DNA of 64,000 nucleotides from Thermomonas flagellata (GTDB taxonomy: Bacteria; Pseudomonadota; Gammaproteobacteria; Xanthomonadales; Xanthomonadaceae). Numbering within the stretch: position 1 is the stretch's first letter; each line of letters opens with the position of its first letter. Location: assembly GCF_022419185.1 (NCBI RefSeq), contig NZ_JAJOZK010000002.1, forward strand, positions 62,001-126,000. Reading direction: 5' to 3'. Made by a program: the position numbers and the translations under genes. Positions 48,569-60,265 of this stretch are shown here, piece by piece. The notes beneath the pieces were generated by a model. The model searched no databases. It worked only from the letters and a program-made list of their open reading frames with translations, and was not told where the DNA came from.

Positions 48569-50022
48569 GGCGTCGGGGCGTCCTTGGAATCGGGGGAAGG
48601 CGCCGCGGCGGACGGGTCGGCATAGCCGCCGCCGAGGCTCTGGATCAGGGCGATGTCGGCCGCCAGCCGCGCCGCCGCCAGCACCTGCGCGGCGTCCTCG
48701 GCCTGCAACCGGGCCAGCGCGGCCTGGGCGCGGCTGCGGTCGTCGCCGAGTCCGGCGCGCGCGCGCGCGTCGGCATTGGCCTGCAGCGCGCGCGCGGCGT
48801 CCAGCGCGGTGGCCTGCTGCTGCGCCTCCGCGCCGAGCTGGGCCAGGGTCAGCGCCTGCTGCTGCACGTCGCGCGCGGCCTGCACCACGCTGGCGTGGTA
48901 GTCGGCGATCGCGGCGTCGAGCTGGGCGCGGCTGAGGCCGTAGCCGGCGCGCAGGCGGCCGCCGTCGAATAGCGGCAGACTCAGCGCCGGCTGCAGCAGC
49001 GCGACCCGGCTGCCGGCGGTGAGCAACTTGCCGAGGTCGATGCTGGACAGGCCGAGCAGCGCCTTCAGGCTGAGGTCGGGGAAGAACGCGGCGCGCGCGG
49101 CGGCCACGTCCTGGGTCGCGGCCTCGACCCGCCAGCGGCTCGCGGCCACGTCCGGGCGGCGCGCGATGAGCGCCAGCGAGGCCTCCGCGGGCAGGCCCGC
49201 GGTGGCCGGCGGCAGCGGCCGCGCCTGCAGCGGCGGCAGCGCGTCCGGGGCGATCCCGAGCAGCGCCGCCAGGGCGATCCGGCGGCCCTCGGCGCTGGCG
49301 GTGAGCGCGGTGCGCGCGCGCTCGGCGGCGGCCAGCGCCGCTTCCGCCGCGTGCACCGCATCGCTGCCGTCGATCCCGCGCGCGGCGCGCGCGCGCGCCA
49401 GCGCCAGCAGGCGCTGCTGCGCGGCGATCGCCTGCGTGGCCAGGCCCAGCCGGGCCTGGTCGGCCTGCCAGCCAAAATAGGTCTGCGCGACCGCGGCGGT
49501 CAGCGCCAGGCGCGCGGCGTCCGCCTCCGCGGCGGCGGCCCGGGCCTGGTCGGTGGCGGCGGCGACCTGCGCGCGGTGCTTGCCCCACCAGTCCACGTCG
49601 TACTGCAGCTGCACCCCGAGGTCGGCCTGGCTGTACCAGGTGAAGCCGAGGAATTGCACCGGGAACAGCCCGTGCTCGCTGATCCGCTGCCGCTGCAGGT
49701 CGGCGCTGGCGCCGACGTAGGCATTGCCGGCCGCGGCCTGCGCGGCGATCGCGGCGCGCGCCTGCGCCAGGCGCGCCTGGGCCTGCGCCAGGCTGGGCGC
49801 GCCGGCCAGCGCGCGCGCCATCAGCGCATCCAAGGTCGGGTCGCGGTACGGCGTCCACCAATCGGCGGCCGGCCACGCGGCCTGCGCATCGCCGACGCCG
49901 GCGGGCAGCGGCGCGCGCGCGTCCAGCGTCGGCGGCGGCAGGCGCGGCGGCGCGGCGGCGCAGCCGGCCAGCAGCGCGGCGGCGAGGCCGGCGAGCAGGG
50001 GACGGGAAACGGTCGGCTTCAT
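48565..50022 (-). CDS. Outer-membrane efflux lipoprotein (NodT/OprM family)
   Basis: A 485-residue TolC-superfamily channel with a lipobox (LLAGC, Cys21) after a short signal peptide. Two OEP repeats of long amphipathic helices occupy about residues 60-270 and 280-470; NodT-family landmarks are WWTPYRDPTLDALMARAL, ARRPDVAASRWRVEAATQDV and FDGGRLRAGYGLSRAQLD. The gene is chained by ATGA overlaps to marR upstream and emrA downstream. Confidence 0.92.
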   Translation of the reverse strand: MKPTVSRPLLAGLAAALLAGCAAAPPRLPPPTLDARAPLPAGVGDAQAAWPAADWWTPYRDPTLDALMARALAGAPSLAQAQARLAQARAAIAAQAAAGNAYVGASADLQRQRISEHGLFPVQFLGFTWYSQADLGVQLQYDVDWWGKHRAQVAAATDQARAAAAEADAARLALTAAVAQTYFGWQADQARLGLATQAIAAQQRLLALARARAARGIDGSDAVHAAEAALAAAERARTALTASAEGRRIALAALLGIAPDALPPLQARPLPPATAGLPAEASLALIARRPDVAASRWRVEAATQDVAAARAAFFPDLSLKALLGLSSIDLGKLLTAGSRVALLQPALSLPLFDGGRLRAGYGLSRAQLDAAIADYHASVVQAARDVQQQALTLAQLGAEAQQQATALDAARALQANADARARAGLGDDRSRAQAALARLQAEDAAQVLAAARLAADIALIQSLGGGYADPSAAAPSPDSKDAPTP

Positions 50023-50576
50023 GCGGGCACGCCCTCCTCGGTGGCGTCCATCTGTTCCAGCTGCAGGGCCAGGCGCGCCAGCAGGCGGCGCAGGGTCGCG
50101 CGTTCGCGCGCCGACAGCGGGGCGAACAGGGCGTCGATGCTGGGGAACATCTGCGGCAGCAGGCGCCGCACCAGCTGCTCGCCGCGCGCGCTCAGGCGCA
50201 GCTCGATGCGGCGGCGGTCGGCGGCGCTCGGGCTGCGCAGCACCAGCCCGCGCGCGACCAGGCCGTCGGTGATGCGGGTCATGTTGGTGCGCGACTCGTG
50301 GGCGTACTGGCACAGCTCGCCGGGGGTGGCGACCCCGGCGTCGCTGCTGAACAGCGCCATCAGGGTCTGGAAGTCGGACTCGTTCAGCCCGTGCGCGCGC
50401 AGGCGCGCGGTCAGCCGCGCATGGATGCGCCCGGCGACGTGGCGGATCAGCTTCAGCAACGCCACCGGTTCGGCCGGCATCCCCGGCATGCGCGCGGCGG
50501 TGCGCGCCACGCCCTCCTCGATCGAGGCGAGCGCGACCGGGACGCGGGTCTCGCGGCGGGCGGCGGCTTTGCTCAT
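50019..50576 (-). CDS. MarR-family transcriptional regulator
   Basis: A 185-residue winged-helix regulator. The DNA-binding region reads ELCQYAHESRTNMTRITDGL, followed by the wing VLRSPSAADRRRIELRLSARG. It heads the efflux operon, so it probably represses it and is released by pump substrates, as in EmrR/MprA. In-frame ATGs at 50591 and 50630 are alternatives; none has a clear Shine-Dalgarno. An ATTC-CT-GAAT inverted repeat (50590-50599) lies just upstream and could be part of the operator. Confidence 0.9.
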   Translation of the reverse strand: MSKAAARRETRVPVALASIEEGVARTAARMPGMPAEPVALLKLIRHVAGRIHARLTARLRAHGLNESDFQTLMALFSSDAGVATPGELCQYAHESRTNMTRITDGLVARGLVLRSPSAADRRRIELRLSARGEQLVRRLLPQMFPSIDALFAPLSARERATLRRLLARLALQLEQMDATEEGVPA

Positions 50577-50734
50577 GGCTGGATAGTTCATTCCTGAATT
50601 ATTGTGGGCGCGGGCGGGCGGCGGATGCAAGCCCCGGGGGCGCGCGTTCAGTCGGCGCCGGGGCCGCGCTCACGAGCCGTCAACGCGGCGGGTCGGAGAC
50701 TGTCGGCGACGCCACCATCGGACGAGGAGTTGCC

Positions 50735-51082
50735 ATGGGCAAGTTCGAGCATTCCCAGGACCGCGCGCGCGAGCTGATCGGCGAGCTCGGCGACGGCATC
50801 CGCAAGGCCCTGCCGGGGCGTGCGCTGCAGTGGATCGAGACCGGCGCCGCCCTCGGCGCGCTGCGCACCGGCGGCAAGGTCGCGGGCAAGGTGGTGCGCC
50901 GCCATCCGGTGCTGGCCGGCGCGGCGATCGCCGGCGTGGGCCTGCTTTGGTTCGCCGCGCGCCAGCGCGCCAAGCGCCGGGCGCAGGCACCGCTGGAAGG
51001 CCAGGCCACCCGCATCGAGGCGCAGCGCATGCAGCCGCGGGCGCCGGCGGAGGTCGAGCCGGGCGAGCTGCCGGAGGGCTGA
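50735..51082 (+). CDS. Small protein with one hydrophobic segment, unknown function
   Basis: A 115-residue protein with a GAGGAG Shine-Dalgarno 6 nt before the ATG. The N-terminal half is amphipathic (HSQDRARELIGELGDGIRKA), a hydrophobic glycine-zipper-like segment lies at about 66-82 (AGAAIAGVGLLWFAARQ), and the C-terminal tail is basic and then Pro/Glu-rich. This resembles small stress-related membrane-associated proteins, but no family is recognised with certainty. It is convergent with the receiver-kinase gene, 10 bp apart. Confidence 0.75.
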   Translation: MGKFEHSQDRARELIGELGDGIRKALPGRALQWIETGAALGALRTGGKVAGKVVRRHPVLAGAAIAGVGLLWFAARQRAKRRAQAPLEGQATRIEAQRMQPRAPAEVEPGELPEG

Positions 51083-51092
51083 GCGCGGCCGC

Positions 51093-52190
51093 TCAGGCCG
51101 CGCGCGCGGCCGGCAGTTCCAGCACGAAGCGGGCGCCGCCGCCGGGGCGGTCCTCGTACCACAGCTGGCCGCCGCGTTCGGCCACGATCTGGTGCGCCAG
51201 CGCCAGCCCCAGCCCGCTGGACAGCCGGTCCCCGGCGTCCGGATCCAGCCGCTGGAACGGCTTGAACAGCTGCCGCTGCAGGGCGGCGGGAATGCCGGGG
51301 CCACGGTCCTCCGCCAGCAGGCGGGCGAAGCCCGGCGCGCCCGGGCGCGCAGACAGCGTCAGTTCGCCGCCACCGCGGGCGTACTTGAGCGCGTTGGTCA
51401 CCAGGTTCTCGGCGACCTGGCGCAGCACCAGCGGCTCGGCCGCCACCGCCAGCGGCTGCGCCGGGGCCTGCACGTCGAGCCGCATCCCGGCCGCCTCCAG
51501 CGGCAGCGCATAACGCTGCTCGAGCCAGACCAGAGTGGCGCCCAGGTCGGCCCGCGCCGCCGCGTCCTCGGACCGACCGGCGGCCTGCTGCTCGAGGTAG
51601 CGGCGGATGTAGTCCAGCGCGTCCTCGGTGCTGTCCTGCACGATCTGCAGGTAGCGCGGCACGCGGTCGCGGCGGCAGTCCGGCTGCTGCAGCATCTGCG
51701 CGGCGAACAGCACGGTGGACAGCGGGTTCTTGAGGTCGTGCGCGACCAGGTTGACCAGCTGCTGGCGCTCGCGCGCGATCCGCTGCAGGCGGTCGCGGGT
51801 GAGCTTCAGGCCGAGCTGGGCATCCACCCGCGCCAGCAGTTCCTCGGCCATGAACGGCTTGGTCACGTAATCGACCGCGCCGGCCTCGAACGCGCGCACC
51901 AACAGGTCGCGGTCGTGCGCGGCGGTCAGGAAGATCGCCGGGATGTCCGCCAGCGCCGGGTCGGCGCGGAACGCGGCCAGCAGTTCGAAGCCGTCCATGC
52001 CCGGCATGCGCATGTCCAGCAGCAGCAGGTCGGGCGCGTCCGCGCGCGCGGCGGCCAGCGCCTCGCGGCCGGAGCCGGCCGCCACCGCGGTCAGGCCGTG
52101 GCGTTCGAGCAGGGTGGCGACCACGCGCAGGTTGGCCGGTTGGTCGTCGACCACCAGGATGCGGCCGCTCCGGGCCTCGGTGATGTGCAT
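51093..52190 (-). CDS. Receiver-histidine kinase fusion protein
   Basis: A 365-residue cytosolic protein: N-terminal receiver (about 10-130) with VVDDQPANLRV, phospho-acceptor DLLLLDMRMPGMDG, Thr in FLTAAHD and Lys in VTKPFM; then HisKA with LVAHDLKNPLSTV and HATPase_c with NLVTNALKYA, DRGPGIP and GLGLALAHQI. This reverse hybrid order (receiver before kinase) suggests input by phosphotransfer from another kinase. ATG 52190 has an ideal AGGAGG Shine-Dalgarno 5-6 nt upstream. Confidence 0.9.
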   Translation of the reverse strand: MHITEARSGRILVVDDQPANLRVVATLLERHGLTAVAAGSGREALAAARADAPDLLLLDMRMPGMDGFELLAAFRADPALADIPAIFLTAAHDRDLLVRAFEAGAVDYVTKPFMAEELLARVDAQLGLKLTRDRLQRIARERQQLVNLVAHDLKNPLSTVLFAAQMLQQPDCRRDRVPRYLQIVQDSTEDALDYIRRYLEQQAAGRSEDAAARADLGATLVWLEQRYALPLEAAGMRLDVQAPAQPLAVAAEPLVLRQVAENLVTNALKYARGGGELTLSARPGAPGFARLLAEDRGPGIPAALQRQLFKPFQRLDPDAGDRLSSGLGLALAHQIVAERGGQLWYEDRPGGGARFVLELPAARAA

Positions 52191-52280
52191 GCCGCCCTCC
52201 TGGCGCATTCAGCTCGGGCGGCACCATAGCAAAGCCACCCATGCGGCGGCATGTGGCCGACGCGGGTCCGGCTGAACGGT

Positions 52281-52838
52281 TCAGGCGCTGGCGGGAGCGC
52301 GTCCGTCCAGCCGCCGCCACTGCCCCGGCGCGAGCCCGTCCAGCCGATGCGGGCCGATCGCCACCCGTACCAGGCGCAGGGTCGGCAGCCCGACCGCCGC
52401 GGTCATGCGCCGCACCTGGCGGTTGCGGCCCTCGCGCAGCACCAGTTCCAGCCAGGCGTCCGGCACCGTCTTGCGGAACCGCACCGGCGGCTCGCGCGGC
52501 CACAGGGCGGGCGGCGCCAGCCGCCGCACCCGCGCCGGGCGGGTCGGTCCGTCGGCGAGCGGCACGCCCTCGCGCAAGCGCTGCAACTGGGCTTCGCCCG
52601 GCGCGCCCTCCACCTGCACCCAGTAGGTCTTGGGCTGCTTGTGGCGGGGGTCGGTCAGGCGGTGCGCGAGGGCGCCGTCGTCGGTCAGCAGCAGCAGGCC
52701 TTCCGAATCGAAGTCGAGGCGGCCGGCGGGGTACACGCCGGCGGGCAGGCCGAAGTCCGCCAGCGTGCGCCGCGGGGCGGGGCTACGGTCGGTGAACTGG
52801 CACAGCACCCCATAGGGCTTGTTGAACGCGATCAGCAC
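52281..52838 (-). CDS. rluE: 23S rRNA pseudouridine synthase, RluE/RsuA family
   Basis: A 185-residue pseudouridine synthase without an S4 domain, as in RluE (which modifies U2457 of 23S rRNA in E. coli). The catalytic Asp lies in [16 protein letters not shown]-terminal [13 protein letters not shown] and C-terminal [17 protein letters not shown] motifs are intact. RluE is favoured over RluB/RluF because of the short length; RsuA would carry an S4 domain. Confidence 0.88.
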   Translation of the reverse strand: MLIAFNKPYGVLCQFTDRSPAPRRTLADFGLPAGVYPAGRLDFDSEGLLLLTDDGALAHRLTDPRHKQPKTYWVQVEGAPGEAQLQRLREGVPLADGPTRPARVRRLAPPALWPREPPVRFRKTVPDAWLELVLREGRNRQVRRMTAAVGLPTLRLVRVAIGPHRLDGLAPGQWRRLDGRAPASA

Positions 52839-52872
52839 GGGCAGCGGGCGGGGTGGCGCCGCGGGCGCCGGA

Positions 52873-53706
52873 TCACGGGGAGGCGGCGGGCTTGCGGAAG
52901 CGCAGGGTCATGCGGTCGCTCTCGCCGATCGCGCGGTAGCGTTCGGCCTGCTCCGGCGGATGGCGGTTGGTCGGCGGCAGGGTCCACACCCCGTTGGGAT
53001 GGTCGGCGCTGTCCCTGGGATTGGCATTGACCTCGCTGCGCGCGTCGAGCACGAAGCCGGCGTCGCGCGCCAGCTGGATGACCAGCGCCTCGGTCAGGTA
53101 GCCGCTCTTCTTCATCGTCGCCAGGTCGGTGCCGGGCTTGGCGCGGTGGTCGACCACGCCGAGCGTGCCGCCGGGCCGGAGCACCTCGAAGAAGGCCTGG
53201 AAGTAGGCCGGGGCGGTGCCGGCGGCCACCCAGTTGTGCACGTTGCGGAAGGTCAGCACCAGATCCGCACTGCCCGGCGGGCCCAGCTGCGGGGCCTTGG
53301 GGTCGTACTCGCGCAGCTCGGCGCGGTCGTAGTGCGCCGGATCGGCGAGGAACAGCGCCTCCAGCGGGTTGGCGCGGCCCGGCGCGGGCGGCGCGCTGGC
53401 CGCGATGTACTGGCCTTGCGCGCGCAGGTAGGGGGCGAGGATTTCGGTGTACCAGCCGGCGCCCGGGCTGATCTCGATCACCCGGTCGGTCGGGCGCAGG
53501 CCGAAGAAGGTCAGGGTCTGCGCCGGATGCCGGTAGGCGTCGCGGGCGCGGTTGGCGGGGCTGCGCCACGCGCCGTCGATCGCCGCCTGCAGGGCCGGAT
53601 CGACGGTTGCCGGGGCCGCCTCGTCCGCGCTGCGCGCGGGCGGCGGGGTGGCGGCGCAGGCGCCGGCGAGCAGGGCGGTCAGCACGAGCACGGACGGGCG
53701 GAGCAT
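52873..53706 (-). CDS. Exported class I methyltransferase-like lipoprotein
   Basis: A 277-residue protein with an apparent lipobox (LLAGAC, Cys18) and a class I SAM-methyltransferase fold: motif [20 protein letters not shown], and a later acidic/PP-type region [15 protein letters not shown]. It matches the COG4798 group of predicted methyltransferases with signal peptides, whose periplasmic location is puzzling because SAM is cytosolic. Substrate is unknown. Confidence 0.82.
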   Translation of the reverse strand: MLRPSVLVLTALLAGACAATPPPARSADEAAPATVDPALQAAIDGAWRSPANRARDAYRHPAQTLTFFGLRPTDRVIEISPGAGWYTEILAPYLRAQGQYIAASAPPAPGRANPLEALFLADPAHYDRAELREYDPKAPQLGPPGSADLVLTFRNVHNWVAAGTAPAYFQAFFEVLRPGGTLGVVDHRAKPGTDLATMKKSGYLTEALVIQLARDAGFVLDARSEVNANPRDSADHPNGVWTLPPTNRHPPEQAERYRAIGESDRMTLRFRKPAASP

Positions 53707-53782
53707 GGCGCGGCCTCCAACGGGGGATGCGCGCAGGGTAGCGCGCGCCGGCGGCGGTGCAAGCCGCCGGCGCGCCGCAGCC

Positions 53783-56137
<2,355 letters not shown>

Positions 56138-56644
56138 TCAGCGCACCTCGAACTCGCGGGTCTGCACCAGGTTGCCGTCGAGCAGGATCTCGACCTTGTA
56201 CTTGCCGGGCGGCCAGGCGTCCGGCTTGGTGATCGAAAAGTCGGTCACGCCGTCGCCCTGGAAGGTCAAATCCTTGCTGTCCTCGTGCACGGTCTGGTGG
56301 CTGTCCACATGGGTCCAGCGCGCGGCGAGCTTGCCGGGCACGCTCGCCGCCGGATCGCGGGTGTGGGTGCTGACCGCGGCATACAGGGTGGAATCGGTGG
56401 GCGCGAAGGTGGTCTTGGGCGCGGTCACCCGCAGGTCGGGGCCGACCGCGGTGCCGAGGTCGACTGCGGTCACGCTGACCGTCGCAGCCGGGGCGGGGGC
56501 CGCGGCCGGTGCGGGTGCCGCCGGCGCCGGGGTGCTGGCGGCCGCTGGCATCGGCGCGGGTTCCTCCTTCTTCTTGCAGCCGGCCAGGGCCAGGGCGGCG
56601 AGGCCGGCAGCGAGCACAGTGGCGTTCAGGCGGGAATGGCGCAT
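56138..56644 (-). CDS. Lipoprotein with C-terminal immunoglobulin-like domain, paralog B
   Basis: A 168-residue lipoprotein (lipobox LAGC, Cys23), followed by an Ala/Pro linker and a beta-rich domain. Its last 30 residues (PPGKYKVEILLDGNLVQTREFEVR) resemble those of the lipoprotein at 57909-58364 ([23 protein letters not shown]), so the two appear to be paralogs flanking queF and the LysM gene. The function is not known; the periplasmic or outer-membrane location follows from the lipobox. Confidence 0.75.
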   Translation of the reverse strand: MRHSRLNATVLAAGLAALALAGCKKKEEPAPMPAAASTPAPAAPAPAAAPAPAATVSVTAVDLGTAVGPDLRVTAPKTTFAPTDSTLYAAVSTHTRDPAASVPGKLAARWTHVDSHQTVHEDSKDLTFQGDGVTDFSITKPDAWPPGKYKVEILLDGNLVQTREFEVR

Positions 56645-56692
56645 GGGGCTCCTCGTCGGGAAAGGGCGGAAAGAGGGGTCGCGGTGGGGCGG

Positions 56693-57010
56693 TCAGCCGT
56701 CGAGCACGGGCAGCTTGAGCACCTGCCCGGGCCGGATGCGGTCGGGATCGTCCAGCGGGTCGCGGTTGGCGTCGAAGATGGCCTTCCACAGGCTGGCCTT
56801 GCCGTAGTGGCGCTGGGCGATGTGCGAGAGGGTGTCGCCCTTGGCCACGGTGTAGGTGGGCCAGAGGGCCTCGCCCGTTGCCGAGGCCTCGGTGGAGGTG
56901 ACGTGGCCGCCGACGTTGGAGAAGTCGGGCGCGGGCGGAGCGGGGGCCGCGCTGGAGGCGACGTTGCCGCGGACGTTGGAAAGATCGGGTTTGCCGTTGC
57001 CGGGGGTCAT
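56693..57010 (-). CDS. Small LysM-domain protein
   Basis: A 105-residue protein whose C-terminal 55 residues form a LysM module (YTVAKGDTLSHIAQRHYGKA through IRPGQVLKLPVL), a peptidoglycan- or chitin-binding fold. There is no signal peptide; the N-terminal 45 residues are Pro/Ala/Ser-rich and disordered. Such cytosolic LysM proteins (YgaU/BON-LysM-like) are often stress-induced. It lies 48 bp upstream of the paralog B lipoprotein on the same strand. Confidence 0.85.
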   Translation of the reverse strand: MTPGNGKPDLSNVRGNVASSAAPAPPAPDFSNVGGHVTSTEASATGEALWPTYTVAKGDTLSHIAQRHYGKASLWKAIFDANRDPLDDPDRIRPGQVLKLPVLDG

Positions 57011-57085
57011 GGGGATGCTCGCCGATGCGGAACCGGTTTCCGCACCGGCACCTTCGCAGCGGCGGTGTTAACGCGGCATGCCCGC

Positions 57086-57904
57086 CTACTGGCGCGGGCT
57101 GCGGGTCGGCGGCGCTGCCGGCGCGCCGGGGCTGGCGCGCCAGGGGTTGATGTCCAGCCCGCCGCGGCGGGTGTAGCGCGCCTCCACCGACAGCCACTGC
57201 GGCCGCGCGCGCGCCAGCAGGTCGAGGAAGATGCGCTCCACGCACTGCTCGTGGAACTCGGCGTGGTCGCGGAAGCTGACCAGGTAGCGCAGCAGGCCGG
57301 CGCGGTCGAGCCGCGGCCCGCGGTAGGCGATGCGGACGTCGGCCCAGTCCGGCTGCCCGGTGACCGGGCAGTTGGACTTCAGCAGCGTGCTGCACAGGGT
57401 CTCCTCCACCACCTGCGCGGGATCGGCGGCCAGCAGGTCCGGCCGCGGCGGGCCGTAGTCCGTGATCGTGACCTGTTGCGCGTCCAGCGATGCGCCGGCC
57501 GGTTCCGCCAGCGGCGGCAGCCCGAACGCCAGGCGAACCTCCGCGCCGGCCGCGGCGGACAGATCCGCCGCGATCCGCATCCGCGCCGCCTCCGCATCGG
57601 CGAAGCGGGTGCGGTTGAGCGAGTTCAGGTACAGCTTGAACGACTTGGATTCCACCAGCCGCGGCGAGTCCGCCGGGATCCACGCGGTGGCGGTCGCCAC
57701 CTGCGGCAGGCCGCGCGGGTCGAGCCAGGACAGTTCGTACAGGTGCCAGCGGTCGTGCCCGGCGAATGGCAGCGCGTCGGAGTCGGCCAGCCCCAGCGCC
57801 GCGCGCGCTTGCGCGCGCGGGATCGGATACAGCAGGCCCGGATCGTAGCGGTCGGGATAGGCGACCTCGCGCCCGAGCGGGGAGGCGTGCAGGTCGGCCA
57901 TCAC
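57086..57904 (-). CDS. queF: NADPH-dependent 7-cyano-7-deazaguanine reductase (bimodular QueF)
   Basis: A 272-residue enzyme that reduces preQ0 to preQ1 in queuosine biosynthesis, of the long two-module type. The NADPH motif [11 protein letters not shown] and catalytic Cys/Asp in [14 protein letters not shown] are intact, and the C-terminal motif [12 protein letters not shown] is canonical. It begins 4 bp after the stop of the paralog A lipoprotein, so the two are probably co-transcribed. Confidence 0.95.
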   Translation of the reverse strand: MMADLHASPLGREVAYPDRYDPGLLYPIPRAQARAALGLADSDALPFAGHDRWHLYELSWLDPRGLPQVATATAWIPADSPRLVESKSFKLYLNSLNRTRFADAEAARMRIAADLSAAAGAEVRLAFGLPPLAEPAGASLDAQQVTITDYGPPRPDLLAADPAQVVEETLCSTLLKSNCPVTGQPDWADVRIAYRGPRLDRAGLLRYLVSFRDHAEFHEQCVERIFLDLLARARPQWLSVEARYTRRGGLDINPWRASPGAPAAPPTRSPRQ

Positions 57905-57908
57905 CGGA

Positions 57909-58364
57909 TCACTTCACCTCGAACTGCACCAGCGCGATCGGACGCCCGTTGACGTCCACCTCGGTGTTGTACTGGCCGGCCTCGCTGGGCTGGAACTCGA
58001 ACACCGTGAACGGGCCGCTGATCGGCTTGCGCTCGTCCTTGCGCGAGCGCCGGTCCTGGTGGAACCAGAACACTTCCACTTCGCTGCCCAGTTTGCGGCC
58101 CTTGCTGGGCACCGAGACGTACACGGTCTGGCCGACCTTGAACTCGTGCGCCGGCTCGGCGATCTCGCCGTTGGCGTCGACCGCGGCGCCGACGAAGGCC
58201 GCGTTGGGATCCACGGTCACGGTGTCGATCCCGCCCTCGCGCGGACTGGCATCCGCATCCGCAGTCTTGCCCGGCCCGCTCGGCAGTTGCGGGCCCTGGC
58301 GGTTGCAGGCCGCCAGCGCGATGGCGGCGAGCAGCAGGACGGACAGGCGGGCTAGACGGGGCAT
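57909..58364 (-). CDS. Lipoprotein with C-terminal immunoglobulin-like domain, paralog A
   Basis: A 151-residue lipoprotein with lipobox LAAC (Cys20). The mature domain is beta-rich with [20 protein letters not shown] and a C-terminus that parallels paralog B. It immediately precedes queF (4-bp gap) although a role in queuosine metabolism is unlikely. No named domain is recognised. ATG 58364 begins the signal peptide. Confidence 0.75.
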   Translation of the reverse strand: MPRLARLSVLLLAAIALAACNRQGPQLPSGPGKTADADASPREGGIDTVTVDPNAAFVGAAVDANGEIAEPAHEFKVGQTVYVSVPSKGRKLGSEVEVFWFHQDRRSRKDERKPISGPFTVFEFQPSEAGQYNTEVDVNGRPIALVQFEVK

Positions 58365-58441
58365 CGGCGGTCTCGCGAGCGGCAGGAACGGTGGCAGGCA
58401 TTCTAGGCCATGCCGGCCGCGGCCCCGCGCGCCGGCCCGGC

Positions 58442-59548
58442 TCAGCCGCGGTGCGGCGCGGCGAGATAGGCGGTGGACTGCATCTCCACCAGGCGCGAGG
58501 CGGTGCGCTGGAACGGGCCGGCCAGGCGCTCGCCGGTGTACAGCGCCATCGGCGCGGCGTCCGCGGTGCACACCAGGTTGACGTGGTTGTCGTACAGCTC
58601 GTCGATCAGGTGCACGAAGCGCATCGCCGCGTCGTTGCGCTCGTCGTCCAGGCGCGGGATGCCGCCGAGGAACACGGTGTGGAACTCGCGCGCGATCTCG
58701 ATGTAGTCGGCGTCGCCGCGCGGCCCTTCGCACAGCGCGGCGAAGTCGAACCAGCACGCGCCCGGGCAGCGCGCGCGCACCGGGATGCGGCGCCCGTCGA
58801 TCACGATCCCGGCGTCGAGGTGGCGGGTGTCGCCGGTCAGCTCCTCCCAGCGCTGGCGCAGCCAGGCGTCCGACTGTGCGTCCAGCGGCGCGCGGTACAC
58901 CGGCGAGCGGGTCAGCGCGCGCAGGCGGTAGTCGGTCGGGCCGTGCAGCTCCAGCACCCGGCAGTGCTGCTTGATCTGCGCGATCGCGGGCAGGAAGCTG
59001 TCGCGCTGCAGGCCGTCCTTGTAGAGCTCGTCCGGGGCCACGTTGGAGCTGGTGACCAGCACCACGCCCTCGGCGAACAGGCGCTCCAGCAGGCGCCCGA
59101 GCAGCATCGCATCGCCGATGTCGCTGACCACGAATTCGTCCAGCACCAGCACCCGCAGCGCCTGCCGCCATTCGCGCGCGATCGCCACCAGCGGATCCTG
59201 CTGGCCGGCGTGCTCGCGCAGGCGCGCGTGCACCTCGCGCATGAAGCGATGGAAGTGGGTGCGCCGCTTCTGCTCCAGCGGCAGGCCGGCGTAGAACAGG
59301 TCGATCAGGAAGGTCTTGCCGCGCCCGACCGCGCCCCACAGGTACAGGCCGGGGATCGCCGGCGCCGCGCCCGCATGCCCGAACAGCCGGCCGAGCAGGC
59401 CGCCGGCGGCGGGCGCGGGTGTCGCCAGCAGCGCCTGCTGGATCGCGTCCAGCGCCTCCAGTGCGGGGTGCTGCGCGGGGTCGTCCTGCCAACGGCCCTG
59501 CGCCACGCCCTCGGCATAGCGCTGGCTGGGAAGCGCGGCCGCGCTCAT
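58442..59548 (-). CDS. zapE: Cell division ATPase ZapE (AFG1-like)
   Basis: A 368-residue P-loop ATPase. Walker A WGAVGRGKTFLIDLFY, Walker B VLVLDEFVVSDIGDAMLL and the HFHRFMREVHARL segment are family signatures, and the end FQRTASRLVEMQSTAYL is conserved. ZapE associates with the FtsZ ring in E. coli; mitochondrial AFG1/LACE1 is the eukaryotic relative. The start overlaps the upstream hydrolase gene by 4 bp. Confidence 0.93.
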   Translation of the reverse strand: MSAAALPSQRYAEGVAQGRWQDDPAQHPALEALDAIQQALLATPAPAAGGLLGRLFGHAGAAPAIPGLYLWGAVGRGKTFLIDLFYAGLPLEQKRRTHFHRFMREVHARLREHAGQQDPLVAIAREWRQALRVLVLDEFVVSDIGDAMLLGRLLERLFAEGVVLVTSSNVAPDELYKDGLQRDSFLPAIAQIKQHCRVLELHGPTDYRLRALTRSPVYRAPLDAQSDAWLRQRWEELTGDTRHLDAGIVIDGRRIPVRARCPGACWFDFAALCEGPRGDADYIEIAREFHTVFLGGIPRLDDERNDAAMRFVHLIDELYDNHVNLVCTADAAPMALYTGERLAGPFQRTASRLVEMQSTAYLAAPHRG

Positions 59549-60210
59549 GCCGGCAGCGGCGGCCAGGTCCGCACCGCCTGCCGGATCGCGCCGCGCAGGT
59601 CGACCAGCCGGCGGTGGAAGAAGTGGCTGGTGTCCGGCATCCGCACCAGCTGCGGCGGACGCGGCTGCGCGGCGACCCAGGCGAACACCGCCTGCGGATC
59701 GACCACCTCGTCGGCCTCGCCCTGCACCACCAGCCACGGGATCGGCGGGATCTTGATGCCGCCGAAGTCCCAGCGCCGGCCGACCGGCGGCGCGATGCTG
59801 ATCAGCGCGCGGGCCTCCAGCGCGGCGGCCGCGCGCAGGCTGACCCAGGCGCCGAAGCTGAAGCCGGCCAGCCACAGCGCGGCCTGCGGGGCCTGCGCGC
59901 GCGCCCAGGCCGCGACCGCGCGCAGGTCGTCCAGTTCGCCGCGGCCGTCGTCGAACGTGCCGGCGGACGCGCCGACCCCGCGGAAATTGAAGCGCAGGGT
60001 GTCCACGCCCGACTCGCGCAGCGCGCGTGCGGCCATGGTCACCACCTTGTTGTGCATGCTGCCGCCCTCGACCGGCAGCGGATGGCAGACGATCGCCAAT
60101 GCCGTGCGCCGGGGGGCTGGCGCCGGTTCGAACACGGCTTCCAGCGCGCCGGCCGGGCCGGGGATCATGAGGCTCGCGTCGCCACCCTCGGGCGCGGGAT
60201 GCTCGCTCAT
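59545..60210 (-). CDS. Alpha/beta hydrolase (dienelactone-hydrolase-like)
   Basis: A 221-residue cytosolic hydrolase. The CHPLPVEGGSMHNKVV and LRFNFRGVGASAGTFDDGRG segments are typical of the COG2945 group; the nucleophile elbow is GFSFGAWVS with its central Ser, and the His is in TSHFFHRRL. Family members are predicted esterases of unknown physiological role. It is coupled to zapE by an ATGA overlap. ATG 60210 is preferred over 60237. Confidence 0.88.
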   Translation of the reverse strand: MSEHPAPEGGDASLMIPGPAGALEAVFEPAPAPRRTALAIVCHPLPVEGGSMHNKVVTMAARALRESGVDTLRFNFRGVGASAGTFDDGRGELDDLRAVAAWARAQAPQAALWLAGFSFGAWVSLRAAAALEARALISIAPPVGRRWDFGGIKIPPIPWLVVQGEADEVVDPQAVFAWVAAQPRPPQLVRMPDTSHFFHRRLVDLRGAIRQAVRTWPPLPA

Positions 60211-60265
60211 GCTGGTTCGCCGTGGCGGGACGGGCACGCCGCGCAGGCGGCGTGGGCGGCGATCC

